The notes below the pieces were generated by a model. It was given only the letters and a program-made list of their open reading frames with translations, was not told the DNA's origin and did not search any database. DNA of 64,000 nt from Lomentospora prolificans (lineage: Eukaryota; Ascomycota; Sordariomycetes; Microascales; Microascaceae). This document shows positions 26,898 through 36,752 of the stretch, piece by piece. The stretch's first letter is position 1, and every line of letters starts with the position of its first letter. The position numbers were made by a program, and so were the translations under genes. Location of the stretch: contig JARFXM010000011.1 of the NCBI GenBank assembly GCA_029532625.1, positions 1,860,001 to 1,924,000 of the forward strand, written 5' to 3'.

Positions 26898-28846
26898 TCA
26901 TGGCTCTTGGTTCAGGCGTCGCTCATCATTCCGGCGGTTGTTGACCACATTGTGATAATTAAGCGTTAACTCGATACCGCCGCTCACTATGTTGTCGACG
27001 GCTTCGACCCCGAGCATGAAGGAATGGTCCTGATTCCCAACCTAAATCAAAGACATCTAGATCAGAATATGAAACGATCACTTCACGTCATGTAGACCTC
27101 TATCGAGGAAAATCCTGCCAACGTACCTCATACTTCCAACTACCAAACCTGCCCCGCGAGTAGATGTCCATAGAACGTAACTTTGGAAGTAGCTGGTTCA
27201 GGGCACCGTCTCTTTCCAAAGTCGGCGTCGGGTACCCATGTTCAAAGCGCCTATGGTACAGGGAGATGATTTCGTCCTCTGGAAGAATCATCTCCGTATT
27301 GATGAGGCCCTGAATAGACTCTTGCAAGAGCTTCGCATGGTCTACGGGTTTCATTGTAGATTCGGATACCTCAAGCATGATAGACCAATATGGACCAGGC
27401 TTCGGTTCTTGAGACTCGGGCTTTCGGCCATCTGCTAGGAACATGGTGGGGAGCTCTGTATCAGCAGAAGGCTGGTTATGTGGGGAGTAGTTTGAGAAGA
27501 TGGTGGCTCGGTAGAAAGGGCAGTTATCCTCTGGGAAATATAGCTGTATCGAAAGATCAGTATCTCTCATCACACACGCGCGCGCGGGCGCGCGCCGAAG
27601 ACATTCGTTACCTACCCAGCATTTATCTCCGATCCTCTCCGGGCGCTCGCCACGAATTCCAATTCCAACGACATGAGTCGAAGAGTAGTATAGCTGACTA
27701 GACAGGGCTACTAGCTCCGCGTCTTCTATAGTCTTAGCCAAGCTATCGAGCGCCATTGTGGAAACCAACTTTTTATACCGTATCGTCGTGCCATCTCGGA
27801 GCATCACTAGTTTTGCCGAAGCATCGACTTTCGTCACGGTGTTTCCTTCGCCAAACCGCTTCTTCTCCTCTGGGAGCGTCGCCGCAACAGCGTTCCAGAT
27901 ACCGCCCGTGCCGTCCTTCGCGGGGAAGCGGAAAGTAGCGTTGGGGCCCCAACCACCAGCTACTTTTCCAAGGAGTATATTCCTGACAACGGACTTGACA
28001 TCGGGGGCAGCGACTCTCTCCCCTAACCAGTCGCATTGCATCTAATCCAGAACATAAGTATGCGCTTCTGGTAGTCACTGTTCAGATCTCAAGTCTCGTA
28101 CATACCTTGGTCGTTGGCACCGCCCACACCTTCAAGTTATATGGCCGCATAAAGATGTCGGCGACGCCCTTGCCCGTCATGCGTAAGATCCACTCGTCAA
28201 AATTGGCAGGCTTCGTTGTGGCCGTGCGGCACTCCATTGCTGCGTCGATGAGAGTATCGACACAAAGCACTTGATCCTCCTTCGGCAACATCGATATATT
28301 GTTTTGGAAAGGGTACGGGACCCAGAGGCCCTTGTATCTCACGTAGGAGATGCGCTGATGGTGGTACCAGTCCTCCTCCTTGGGAAGCGCCTCATCGAGA
28401 CAATCATCGAAGTACTTGTAGTGAGAAAAGATGACATGGCCACCAACATCGTACAACTACCTCCTAGTCAGAGTCGTGCGAAAGAAGGAGAGTAGGTCCG
28501 AATGGGGGCAAGCTTACGAAACCTTCCGGGGTGGTGTCGGTAGACGCGAGACCTCCTGGCTTCTCATTCGAGTCCAGTATCAACCAAGACGGGCCGTTCT
28601 GTCATGCGGGTCAGAATGATCGCGTCACGGGAATATAGGACCGACGTACAATCTGATTGAGGCGTTTGGCAGCCCCAAGCCCTGTAGGACCCGCGCCAAT
28701 AACCAGCACATCGACATCACTTGTTGGGAAGGTTAGTTCCAAAGGGCGCGTCAGTGGAGGTCTATGAGAGAGTGATATCCATAGATGGGCCCAATGATTT
28801 GATCGAATCGAGTAAGGGAGGTAAGCACCTACATATGGGACGACAT
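26898..28846 (-). CDS. glfA: UDP-galactopyranose mutase
   Basis: Seven exons: 28846-28833, 28719-28650, 28598-28518, 28456-28106, 28041-27616, 27543-27127 and 27041-26898, giving about 500 residues, close to the 510 of Aspergillus mutase. The first coding exon has only 14 nt. The flavoenzyme converts UDP-galactopyranose to UDP-galactofuranose in the cytosol, the precursor of cell-wall galactomannan and other galactofuranose glycans. Seen directly: Rossmann FAD motif VLVIGAGPTGLGAAKRL at residues 9-25, PGGLAST, the VGGHVIFSHYKYFD active-site loop, RPYN.KVWAVPTTK, WGPNATFRFPA, GTGGIW, and C-terminal RFGSWKYEVGNQDHSFMLG with GVEAVDN. Intron 5 (72 nt, 27544-27615) has no stop and keeps frame, so its retention would insert 24 residues. 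The gene lies head to head with the transporter at 30984. The start at 28846 rests on an exon-1 junction giving MSSHIDVDVLVIG and is the least certain part. Confidence 0.94.
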
Positions 28847-29167
28847 TGCAACAACACCAGCTGGCGAATGTGCGAAATGGGAAACAAGCAGTTTTCTCAA
28901 TTGAAATATGAGTATCGGGCGCGATAGAATTTTAAGGAGAGCACTAGATTTTTCTAAATGCTAAAAAAACGTATGCCTATGAGGAAAAATATTGAGAACA
29001 ACAAAGAGATCCGGAAAAGAGAGTCTCCGTTGGTGGTGCCGCAGTGGGCTCACGTCTTTGGGCCAACTGATTCCAAGCACGGGCAATTGATTTGTATCCG
29101 ATGGCTGGCGAGTCCACTCTGAGCCGGAGGACTGACACACTTGAAGCCGGCGTAGCCAGCAACTTGA

Positions 29168-29273
29168 TTTTTTGTTTTCATTTTTTATTCTTTATTTTAT
29201 TTTCATTTTTATTTATTTTTATTTTATTTTTTATTTTATTTTTTTATTTTATTTTTATTTTTATTTTTTTTGT
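29168..29273. repeat. (TTTTA)n T-rich tract
   Basis: About 105 bases are made almost entirely of TTTTA and TTTTTA units on the plus strand. Confidence 0.85.
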
Positions 29274-29294
29274 GGGGGGGGGGGGGGGGGGGGG
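29274..29294 (+). repeat. 21-base G homopolymer
   Basis: A single G run directly follows the T-rich tract. Such runs can form G-quadruplexes and are prone to length errors in sequencing. Confidence 0.85.
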
Positions 29295-30606
29295 CCGCGG
29301 AGGGGGAGGTAGAGTCGGTCCTCAGGTACCAGGAGCGCATTCACAGGGCAGGACTGTACAATTGTTCCCCCTGTGGCTTGGTTTAATCAATCATTGATGG
29401 TGGTTCCTGGATGCCACATGCTCTGATGATTAGCTAGCGACGGGCGGATCTATGGGACGCTCCAGGGAGACCGGATGGCGTCAAACTAAAATTCAACTTG
29501 ATGATTGCATCCGTGGGGCCGCCAGCCAAACACAGCTGGCTACAAACATCGAGCCCTCTTGGACACGGACTGGAACTGACAGAAACTGAATGGACGGCCT
29601 CAGCAGTTGTACCTACATCGTCAAATTAACGTGGCCAGGCCACATCCTCCCAGATCCACGTATGTAACATTAACATTCTCTGGCATTTACAATCTCGTAT
29701 CTACCACACGCAAAGATCCTCAAAAATAACGACAGGAGAGTCTCACATTCTTGCTCTTTCGCATCGATAACGATAGAGTGCGGGCGGATGTCCGTGAATC
29801 CAGAGTAACACAAGGTATGAGTCGAAAGCAGGCCTACAACATCGTGGCGTCGAGCAAGGGCCGTAATTTCGCGTGGTTGGCCTACTCCTTGATGTGCATG
29901 CATTTATCCGCGCTGGCTCACAACTAAGGCTCTAGGCTACCTCTTCGCAGGAATGTAGCCTCTACCATTCGTCACCCAAGATGGTATTTGACAGGCGCGA
30001 TGTCGCGTTTATTAGTGGAATTTGCTGTCGAATACCCAGACACTCGATTTTCGTATCCCATGCTTTCCAAACCTCCCCCCCCTCTTTTCCCTTTTTGTTT
30101 TTTCTTTTCCTTCTTCTGACTCATGCGCAGTGGTACTCTTTGGCTGGCTGTCGGGAATAGGCATTGATACTGACTTGTCAACTCTCATAATCTGACGGGA
30201 ACAGGACGACTTAGAAGAAGAGGCCACTTTTGAATATCGACGTATCTCATCCTACACGTAAGGCCTGTGACTGGCATTCTCCAGCAGCGGACCACTTGAG
30301 AATAACGCTTAAGATCGGGTGGATCGCTGCCGCGTATGCATTCTCTGGTCATTGCCGGCTTCAAAGCCGCTGATCCCAACACGCCTATGGAGTATTGCAA
30401 TGAAAGCTGTCCACTTCTTGGAGAGATACCAGAACCTATGCATATGCAAACTTGAATCGAAAACAGAACACGACTGCCCCCACTCCCGTAAAACTCCGTC
30501 TTAGCCTCAAAATCTGCGACAAGCCGCGCTGTCCTGAGCGGAGCCAGGTAGCTCTCACGCCGTGCAGTTTCCAGCACGCAATCAACCTGCTAATATCATT
30601 GAACCG

Positions 30607-30766
30607 TGGCGGAGTACCTTGGACAGCCCAACACCACAGTGGACGGGGGCCAGGCCAGCCAATTGATAAACCACAGCCAATATTGATCGCTCACAAGGGG
30701 GCGTGGATAATCAATCTCCCAGCACCCGATTCGAATCTACCTTTTTTTTTTTTTTTTTTTTTTTTT
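30607..30766 (+). promoter_or_regulatory. Possible RNA polymerase III-type internal promoter with T-run
   Basis: An A-box-like TGGCGGAGTAC (30607-30617) is followed 110 bases later by a B-box-like GATTCGAATCT (30728-30738; consensus GGTTCGAATCC) and then 25 T residues (30742-30766), which would be a strong pol III terminator. No cloverleaf forms around the B box, so this is not a normal tRNA. It may be a tRNA-derived short element or chance. Confidence 0.25.
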
Positions 30767-30983
30767 CAAATTTTCCCACCTGCGCCTTCACGACACGTCA
30801 AGTTTGTGATCCAATCCCAGCAAGGAGTGAAGCCTAAACTCGCTGGTGACCGACTTGATAAACGTCACCACCATCCCAATCGCTTAATGTGACATTGTTT
30901 CCTCGTTAAGGAGTAGAGTCCGTTGTTGCATTCGAACCCTCAGCCTTTAGCGCGCGCGCCCAGGACGCTTTTCGTCATCTAGC

Positions 30984-32362
30984 ATGAGCAACAACAGGGA
31001 CGGGCTCCTTGAGCCTCAAGAAAAAGGCCCTATACTGCCCGTCGCGAATATCGACTCGGACCAGAAATACCGCCCAAAAAAGAAGCAATCTGTTCCCGCG
31101 GTCTTTTACGTGGTGTAAGAAATGTTCATCCATCACCGAGATCCTGCCCCCTATCCCGGCTACTTGCATACAGGCGCTAATAGAGCTTACCTCACCAGGT
31201 CATGGATCTCTGTGAGCTCAGCAGTCATTCTGCACAACAAATGGATTCTCGATACTCTCAATTTCCGTAAGTTTACATATATGACCTTTCACTTCTCAGA
31301 ACCTCTCTGGCTTACGCCTTGAGAATAGGTTACCCCATCATCCTGACCACTTATCATCTTGGTCTCGCCTCTGTCCTCACCCAGATCATGGCGCGGTGGA
31401 CCACTATCCTTGATGGTAGGCACAAAATCAAGATGAACCGTCAGGTCTACATGAAAGCCATCGTCCCCATCGGTGTAACCTTCAGTCTCAGTCTGATAGG
31501 TAGCAACCTTGCCTACCTCTACCTCTCCGTCGCCTTCATCCAGATGCTCAAGGCCACCACGCCCGTCGCCGTCCTCCTGGCGGGTTGGCTCCTCGGCGTT
31601 AGCCGGCCTGACGCCAAGGTCCTTGTCAACGTTTCCGTTATCGCCTTCGGTATTCTGCTTGCATCCATTGGCGAAATTGACTTTGTCCTCATCGGCGTCC
31701 TCTTCCAGCTGTGTGGCGTCGTGTTTGAGGCCCTACGACTGAGCTTGGTCCAGAAGATCTTGAGCACGGAGTACAAGATGGACGCTCTACTATCCATCTA
31801 CTACTACGCTCCCATATGTGCCGTACTTAACTTTATCGTCGCCCTAATCTTCGAGCTCCCGAGGGTTACTGCCGCCGAATTCGCCAATGTTGGCCTGTTC
31901 AACTTTGCGGTGAATGGCATGATTGCTTTCCTCTTAAATTTCGCTGCCGTGTCACTCGTAGGTTACTCGTTCTGTTCGATTTCTACTTCCCTTCATACTA
32001 ATCTTGGTCTACAGATTGGCAAGACTTCAGCTGTGGTCCTTACCCTTTGTGGTGTGCTCAAGGACATTCTCCTAGTCATGGCCTCTATGATAATCTGGGG
32101 CACCCAGGTGACCCCTCTCCAAGCCTTCGGTTATACGATTGCCCTGGCCGGCATCGTCTACTACAAGCTCGGCCACAAGGCCGCCAAGAAAATGATCCTC
32201 GACGCTGGCAGTGCCTTGTCGGGGTTTGGCACTAGGAGGCCTTTACTACGTCGTGCTTCCTTCATCGCAGGCGCGTTACTCTTTACCTACATTATGTTAC
32301 GGAGCTTCAGACCTTCGTCACCGTTTGATCGCGATACCATGCTCGGCGGGACCTCGTCTTGA
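30984..32362 (+). CDS. Triose-phosphate/nucleotide-sugar transporter, likely UDP-galactofuranose transporter
   Basis: Four exons: 30984-31114, 31199-31266, 31329-31957 and 32015-32362, giving about 391 residues. After a hydrophilic N-terminus the protein is a chain of hydrophobic segments typical of the drug/metabolite transporter superfamily (TPT/DUF250 domain). Landmarks are FYVVSWISVSSAVILHNKW, YPIILTTYHL, the LKATTPVAVLL helix, and IGKTSAVVLTLCGVLKDILL near the C-terminus. In Aspergillus the UDP-galactofuranose transporter gene (glfB/ugtA) lies next to the mutase gene. Here too the two are neighbours, divergently arranged, so I infer this carrier moves UDP-galactofuranose from the cytosol into the Golgi. 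Specificity cannot be read from sequence, and related carriers move GDP-mannose, UDP-sugars or triose phosphates. Intron 3 (57 nt) is stop-free and keeps frame, so retention would add 19 residues. Confidence 0.85.
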
Positions 32363-33191
32363 GGTTACCTCATGTTGTTTTTAGGCGGATTCAAAGAGCC
32401 AGATGGATTCTCCCACTTTTTTTTTCAGGCATTTTTATTTTCAATTTTTTTTCCAATAATGCTGTGGGGATGAGGCGTTCGGAGTCGAGCTGATGTAATG
32501 CGGTGGAAGTCCTGAGATCCATGATTCTATGGAAGGCTGCCGGCAAGGGGGATGTACGACTAATAAGAATTGGCAAATGTTCGGCACAGTTATACGTATA
32601 ACCCTGGCTGATGATATTGGGGCTGTCGATGTTCGATGGCCGGTGAGAGGAAAAGAAAAAACGATTTAACATACCTCCCATGGCACGTTAGGATCTTGCT
32701 TCCGTATTCAGTCGAAAAAAAGTTTTCAGTCAACCCTACATGTGGTGATACATCTTCACAAGTCAAAAGCACCCTTAGATTCAGACTGGTCGTCACAGAG
32801 CTGGTCCACGAAGACTTTTTGACAAGATCCATCCTTCTAATCTCTAAAATATGACGCCGAACCGGATTATACGGACTAATGGTCCCTGGAAAGAAGTCGT
32901 GGGTATACCCTTTCCGGCGGGTTGATTTTGGTTCCCTCGCTCGGGAGAAAGAGTTGCTGCCCCACAGGAGGGCAAGCTCCTCCTCTCCCGAAAATCGAAC
33001 AGTAACAAGTTTCAAGAGCACATTTCATTCATCACCAACACCCAACAGAAAGATATAACGAGGAGCTTTTTTTGGTCATGTCAATGTCTTCTTTTTTGTA
33101 TTGAGCCCGTAAAACCGACGGTTCTTAAATGCCATTCGGATGCTGTTAACAAGCCAACCCAACTCCCCAGCCGAGTGATAAGAGGAAACGC
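32363..33191. other. Convergent intergenic region
   Basis: Lies between the 3' ends of the transporter (plus) and eL27 (minus) genes and so should hold two 3' untranslated regions. The short frames here show no family features. Confidence 0.6.
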
Positions 33192-33910
33192 TTAGAATCC
33201 TGTGAGCAAGGCGAGCAGCCCATGTTAGTTGAATATTCCCCAAGTAGAAGGAGGAAGCAGACCACAGCAACGGTTGCTGGGCGAATATCGGAAGTGACGT
33301 ACGCAGAGGCGTGAAGAACCACCTGTTCTTTCCACTGGTGTATCGCTCCTCGAAAACCTTCTTGACCGTCTTCTTGGCATCCTCGCGCTGAGAGACCTCC
33401 TTGAAAGTCTCCGCAGAGACAACACCCTTAAGACCCTCGAGCTCGAGTGTGTAACGTGTGGGCATGAGGTGGTTGTAGTTTATCACCTTGACGAAGGGCT
33501 TGATCTTGGATCGCTTCTCTTGACGGGGCTTCGACATGCGGCGGGTGATCTTGGAAGGGTATCGCTCGATGCCAGCTACGATGGCATGGCCGAACTGGTG
33601 AGGCTTCTTGCCATTGTCGACGGGCTGAAGGATGACGACCTGTAGGTGAAGAAAAAAACGAACGGTCAGCTTCTAATATTCCAAAACGAGCCGGTAAACA
33701 GCGCTTTTCAGTCTCAAGATCTCCTCTCTCTTCCTCTTCCCAGGTTGCTTCCCCTTCCCCCCAAACGGAAACATCCCGGTCCTAACCCCACGGGAATTGC
33801 GCCGGTGTATATGACGAAAACGACGGGATCGAGGAGCAATTGTGTACCTTCTTGCCGGCATACCGGCCTCGAGTGATGATGGCGACACGTCCGACCTTGA
33901 GGAACTTCAT
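33192..33910 (-). CDS. rpl27: 60S ribosomal protein eL27
   Basis: Three exons: 33910-33848, 33639-33303 and 33199-33192, giving 135 residues, the usual eL27 length. The protein is a structural part of the large cytosolic ribosomal subunit. Seen: the KOW-type N-terminus MKFLKVGRVAIITRGRYAGKK, VVILQPVDNGKKPHQFGHAI, VAGIERYPSKI, FVKVINYNHLMPTRY and the C-terminal KNRWFFTPLRF. The last exon encodes only two bases of an Arg codon, Phe and the stop (8 nt). Without splicing, the frame would run on into an unrelated tail of about 50 residues. The first intron is 208 nt, the second 103 nt. The start is fixed by the invariant MKFLK-type N-terminus. Confidence 0.96.
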
Positions 33911-34687
33911 TTTGTTCGTCTGTCGGTGGGTGTTTGGTGACGAAGTTATGGGTGGTTCCGCTGGGCTGGAGTCTGAATCGGGGGGGTTATTTTCACGAGA
34001 AATTTTGGGATTGTGTGGGCATCAGAATTTTGGGGCAAAGTGAGTGGGATCACGTGCCGGTATTTTTCCGAGCCGGCCTCAATCGAAACCATGAACTCGA
34101 ACTGGCAAACTGGTCCACAAAAGCCAACGACCACCCGCAAGGAATGGTCTGTGCACTTGATTACGGCATCTGCCGATTATCGTTCGCGTGCAGTCCGCAC
34201 TTCTGTCTCGTCGCCAACATGCCTTTTTTATTTAAGATGACTCGAAGCTTGGCTGTGAGCTGATACTACCCATACAATTCCTGCGCACCCTGTGCACCCA
34301 AATACCCAAGATGGCGCCGACTTATATCATCTCAAGGACTATGGACCCGATTTTCGCCCTCTTTATCGGGGTTGGTGCGGCAGTAACACGCATACGAAGG
34401 GAGGAGATGGAGAAGGGGAGGACGAATAGGGAGATAGTAGATTTGGCACTTCGGTAAGTTTATGATCAGATCTTTATATATATATATATATATTCTGAAT
34501 ATATGTCTCTCAAAGAAAAATGAAAAGTTGAGAATACTAATGATGGCCGCTAGACGTGTAGGACTCTCCAAATAAACTCCATGGTGCCACCAACCCAGCT
34601 CATAGACGCCGATAGCGGGCCAAACCCTGCCTCGCTATTCAAGCAATTTGGACATAACTTCATATAGAATGGTCATAATGTATAGGA
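33911..34687. other. Intergenic region upstream of eL27
   Basis: Contains the eL27 promoter and the 3' side of the TTC36-like gene. A short (TA)n repeat lies at about 34477-34493. No gene supported. Confidence 0.6.
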
Positions 34688-35473
34688 TCATGATGCGAAC
34701 GCTGGCCCATATTCTTTCTTCATCGCCTCGCGAACCATTTGACCGCAAAGCTTTGCTGTGGGGTTGACGCTAACAGCCAACCCCTTAGCAATATCATTTC
34801 CATATCTACCACCCATGGCGAAGTCTCCAGCAGCAGCCTCTTCAAAGTCCAGCTTACACCAATCGGCTTCGCGCCTGTCGTTGGGGATCGCAATGTTGGT
34901 GGTGAATGACTTGGCGGTTGCATGGTAGAGTGCCGCGCGTTGAGTGTACGACATTGATAAGGTCTTTGCTGCTTGAGGAGAGATAGGGCTTGAAAGGTTA
35001 AGTGGGGATAGAAGCCTAATCGAAACATCCAAATCGTCCAACACTATTTTCGCCGCATGCTTCCTCGCCTCTTCATCTGGCTGCGAAATGAGAGCCTTGC
35101 TCGACTGGGTTCCGACCAAGAGGCTGTCACCGTATAGCCGCCGTAACGCTTGAGCGCGGTTGTTCCTTGCGCTAGCGTAGTTGGGATAGTCATGAATGAT
35201 GTCGTTGAGTTTCGACAGACAATCCCTATACCAGGCTACCGGCTCCGAGATTGTCCGAGGTTGGAGATTGGCGAGTTGCAATTCAAGTTTTTGGATGGCA
35301 AGGAGTATCTCGCGTTCCCTCTTGACAATCTCGGTATATTCGGTCACATCTGTGATATGAGGGTCGCGAGGCAATTGAGGGTCAACGAGAACGATAGCCG
35401 TTGGGTCAGCCTCGGGATCCTTGATTTTCTCAAGGACATTGATGTCATTTCTGCTGAGCGAAATGTAGGCCAT
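34688..35473 (-). CDS. TTC36-like tetratricopeptide repeat protein
   Basis: A single exon of 261 residues starting at MAYISLSRNDINVLEKI. I chose this ATG (35473) because the frame upstream lacks ATG and the sequence from here matches the TTC36 N-terminus. Landmarks of the TTC36 family: N-terminal LSRNDINVLEKIKDPEADP, a central TPR with YASARNNRAQALRRLYGD (near residue 105), a second TPR-like helix pair around SYTQRAALYHATAK, and C-terminal DFEEAA...VNPTAKLCGQMVREAM. Vertebrate TTC36 is a small chaperone-associated TPR protein that stabilises 4-hydroxyphenylpyruvate dioxygenase. The neighbour across a 1.28-kb divergent spacer is exactly that enzyme. I infer a role in tyrosine catabolism. Direct proof for the fungal protein is not in the sequence. 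It is longer than the human protein (about 190 residues) because of an inserted segment after the first TPR. Confidence 0.8.
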   Translation of the reverse strand: MAYISLSRNDINVLEKIKDPEADPTAIVLVDPQLPRDPHITDVTEYTEIVKREREILLAIQKLELQLANLQPRTISEPVAWYRDCLSKLNDIIHDYPNYASARNNRAQALRRLYGDSLLVGTQSSKALISQPDEEARKHAAKIVLDDLDVSIRLLSPLNLSSPISPQAAKTLSMSYTQRAALYHATAKSFTTNIAIPNDRREADWCKLDFEEAAAGDFAMGGRYGNDIAKGLAVSVNPTAKLCGQMVREAMKKEYGPAFAS

Positions 35474-36752
35474 TGCGTTTGCTTCCGGGAAGAGAGTAGA
35501 GAAACCTGATGCCGGTGATTTACCCTTGTGGGGGAAATTCCTCAAAGTGTCAAATGCACAACTTCAAGTCAGATTCACAGAGCGAAATTCAAAATGAATC
35601 GAACACAAGTATTATGGACAGTCGTTATAGGTTTGGAGAGAAAGTCGGACGACGAGGTCTCTGTTGAGGAGATGGATTCATGGGATCGAGTGGAAGGCCT
35701 TGGCTAGTGGGTGGTTGTGGCGAATAGAAGTGAAGGGGATTACAATCCGCAGCGCTGTCAAGAGCGGAAATCGGCGGGAGGTGACCCTAGAGAGCTCCAT
35801 GACCGGAGATAGGAGAACTCCATCGGCTCCATCCATGGTCAGATTACGGATAACGGATAATGAGATAATGAACGATCATGATTTCGGTTTTCACTGAGCC
35901 TAGCCGTCAGCTGTGGACACCCGTAATCCGGTGATCCTGCTGCTTATGTTTCAACAAGGCCACATTCCATGGCCCCGAACCGCGTCAGGGTGGGGCGCGA
36001 TAAGCCGACGCTATCAGACCCGGCCACCGTCGGCTTTCCACGGCTGACCTTGGGCCGTACAAGTCGGTGGCTTTCCGCAACACCAAGAACTGTCTATCAT
36101 ATGTTCCTCATCCGCCAGCGGCTTAGACGCGCCTTCCCTGCTCCTTCAATGGCAGCAGGGAGGTTGTGCCAAACCATATCATATGTCATCCTGGTCAAGC
36201 TCGGCAAAACCTGGGGCTCCCATCTCCACTCTCCCCACTGGGAGTGGCTCTCTGACTGGATAGCTCGCAAACAAGAAGTGCGGAGGAGGGAGAATGGACG
36301 GCAACGTAGCTGCCGCAGGACCGTTGTACTTCCTTCCCAGGCCGAGCGTGGCCGTCGCGCGGGTGTCGTGGGGAGTGAAACTTGAGACTTCGGTCTCGGT
36401 GAAGTCAGTGCTGGCTACCATTCCGCCCTCTTGGGGCTTTGTTGATTCTTAGGCCGAGCAGCGGTTTCCTTTGGAAGCCATTCCGCCCATCCATCAAGTG
36501 ATGCCATTCCTATTACCACTGTAAAGCATAAAAGTGCACTTTCCGACTGTAGCCACTCCGTCCAGCTCGGCCAAGCGCGAAACTACTCAACCCGGTTTCT
36601 TCGTCAACTGGATATTAGACCCCATCCTTGAACTTCTCGCTTCAGGCTCCTTTATCTATAAATTTGGGGATTGTAAGCCACATATTTATCGAATACTTTG
36701 CGTTGTGCCTGAAGTTTCCTCAGATAGCATCTTTTCCCAAGCCACCCTAGCC
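35474..36752. promoter_or_regulatory. Divergent promoter region of TTC36-like and HPPD genes
   Basis: 1.28 kb separates the two start codons, transcribed outward. It should hold both promoters and so could coordinate them. An open frame continuous with HPPD extends upstream to 36534 but lacks any conserved sequence and is better read as leader. Confidence 0.55.
36657..36663 (+). promoter_or_regulatory. TATA-like element before HPPD
   Basis: TATAAAT lies 90 bases upstream of the chosen HPPD ATG. Position and orientation fit a core promoter, but no transcript start is known. Confidence 0.35.

Larger units (their letters stand above)
28847..30983. other. Shared 2.1-kb divergent intergenic region
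   Basis: Upstream of both the mutase (minus) and the sugar transporter (plus), so both promoters should lie here. It contains a T-rich microsatellite, a 21-base G run and a possible pol III-like element described separately. No coding frame is supported. Confidence 0.6.

Noticed and set aside
26690..26944. 84-codon plus-strand frame downstream of the mutase
   Set aside because: It overlaps the last mutase exon in antisense and shows no family features.
30728..30738. tRNA gene based on TTCGAAT
   Set aside because: The bases flanking the loop do not pair as a T stem and there is no acceptor stem. I kept it only as a possible pol III-type element.
36534..36752. 73-codon upstream extension of HPPD
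   Set aside because: HPPD homologues start at the MAPSAI-type N-terminus. The extension has a TATA-like element inside it and no conserved sequence.
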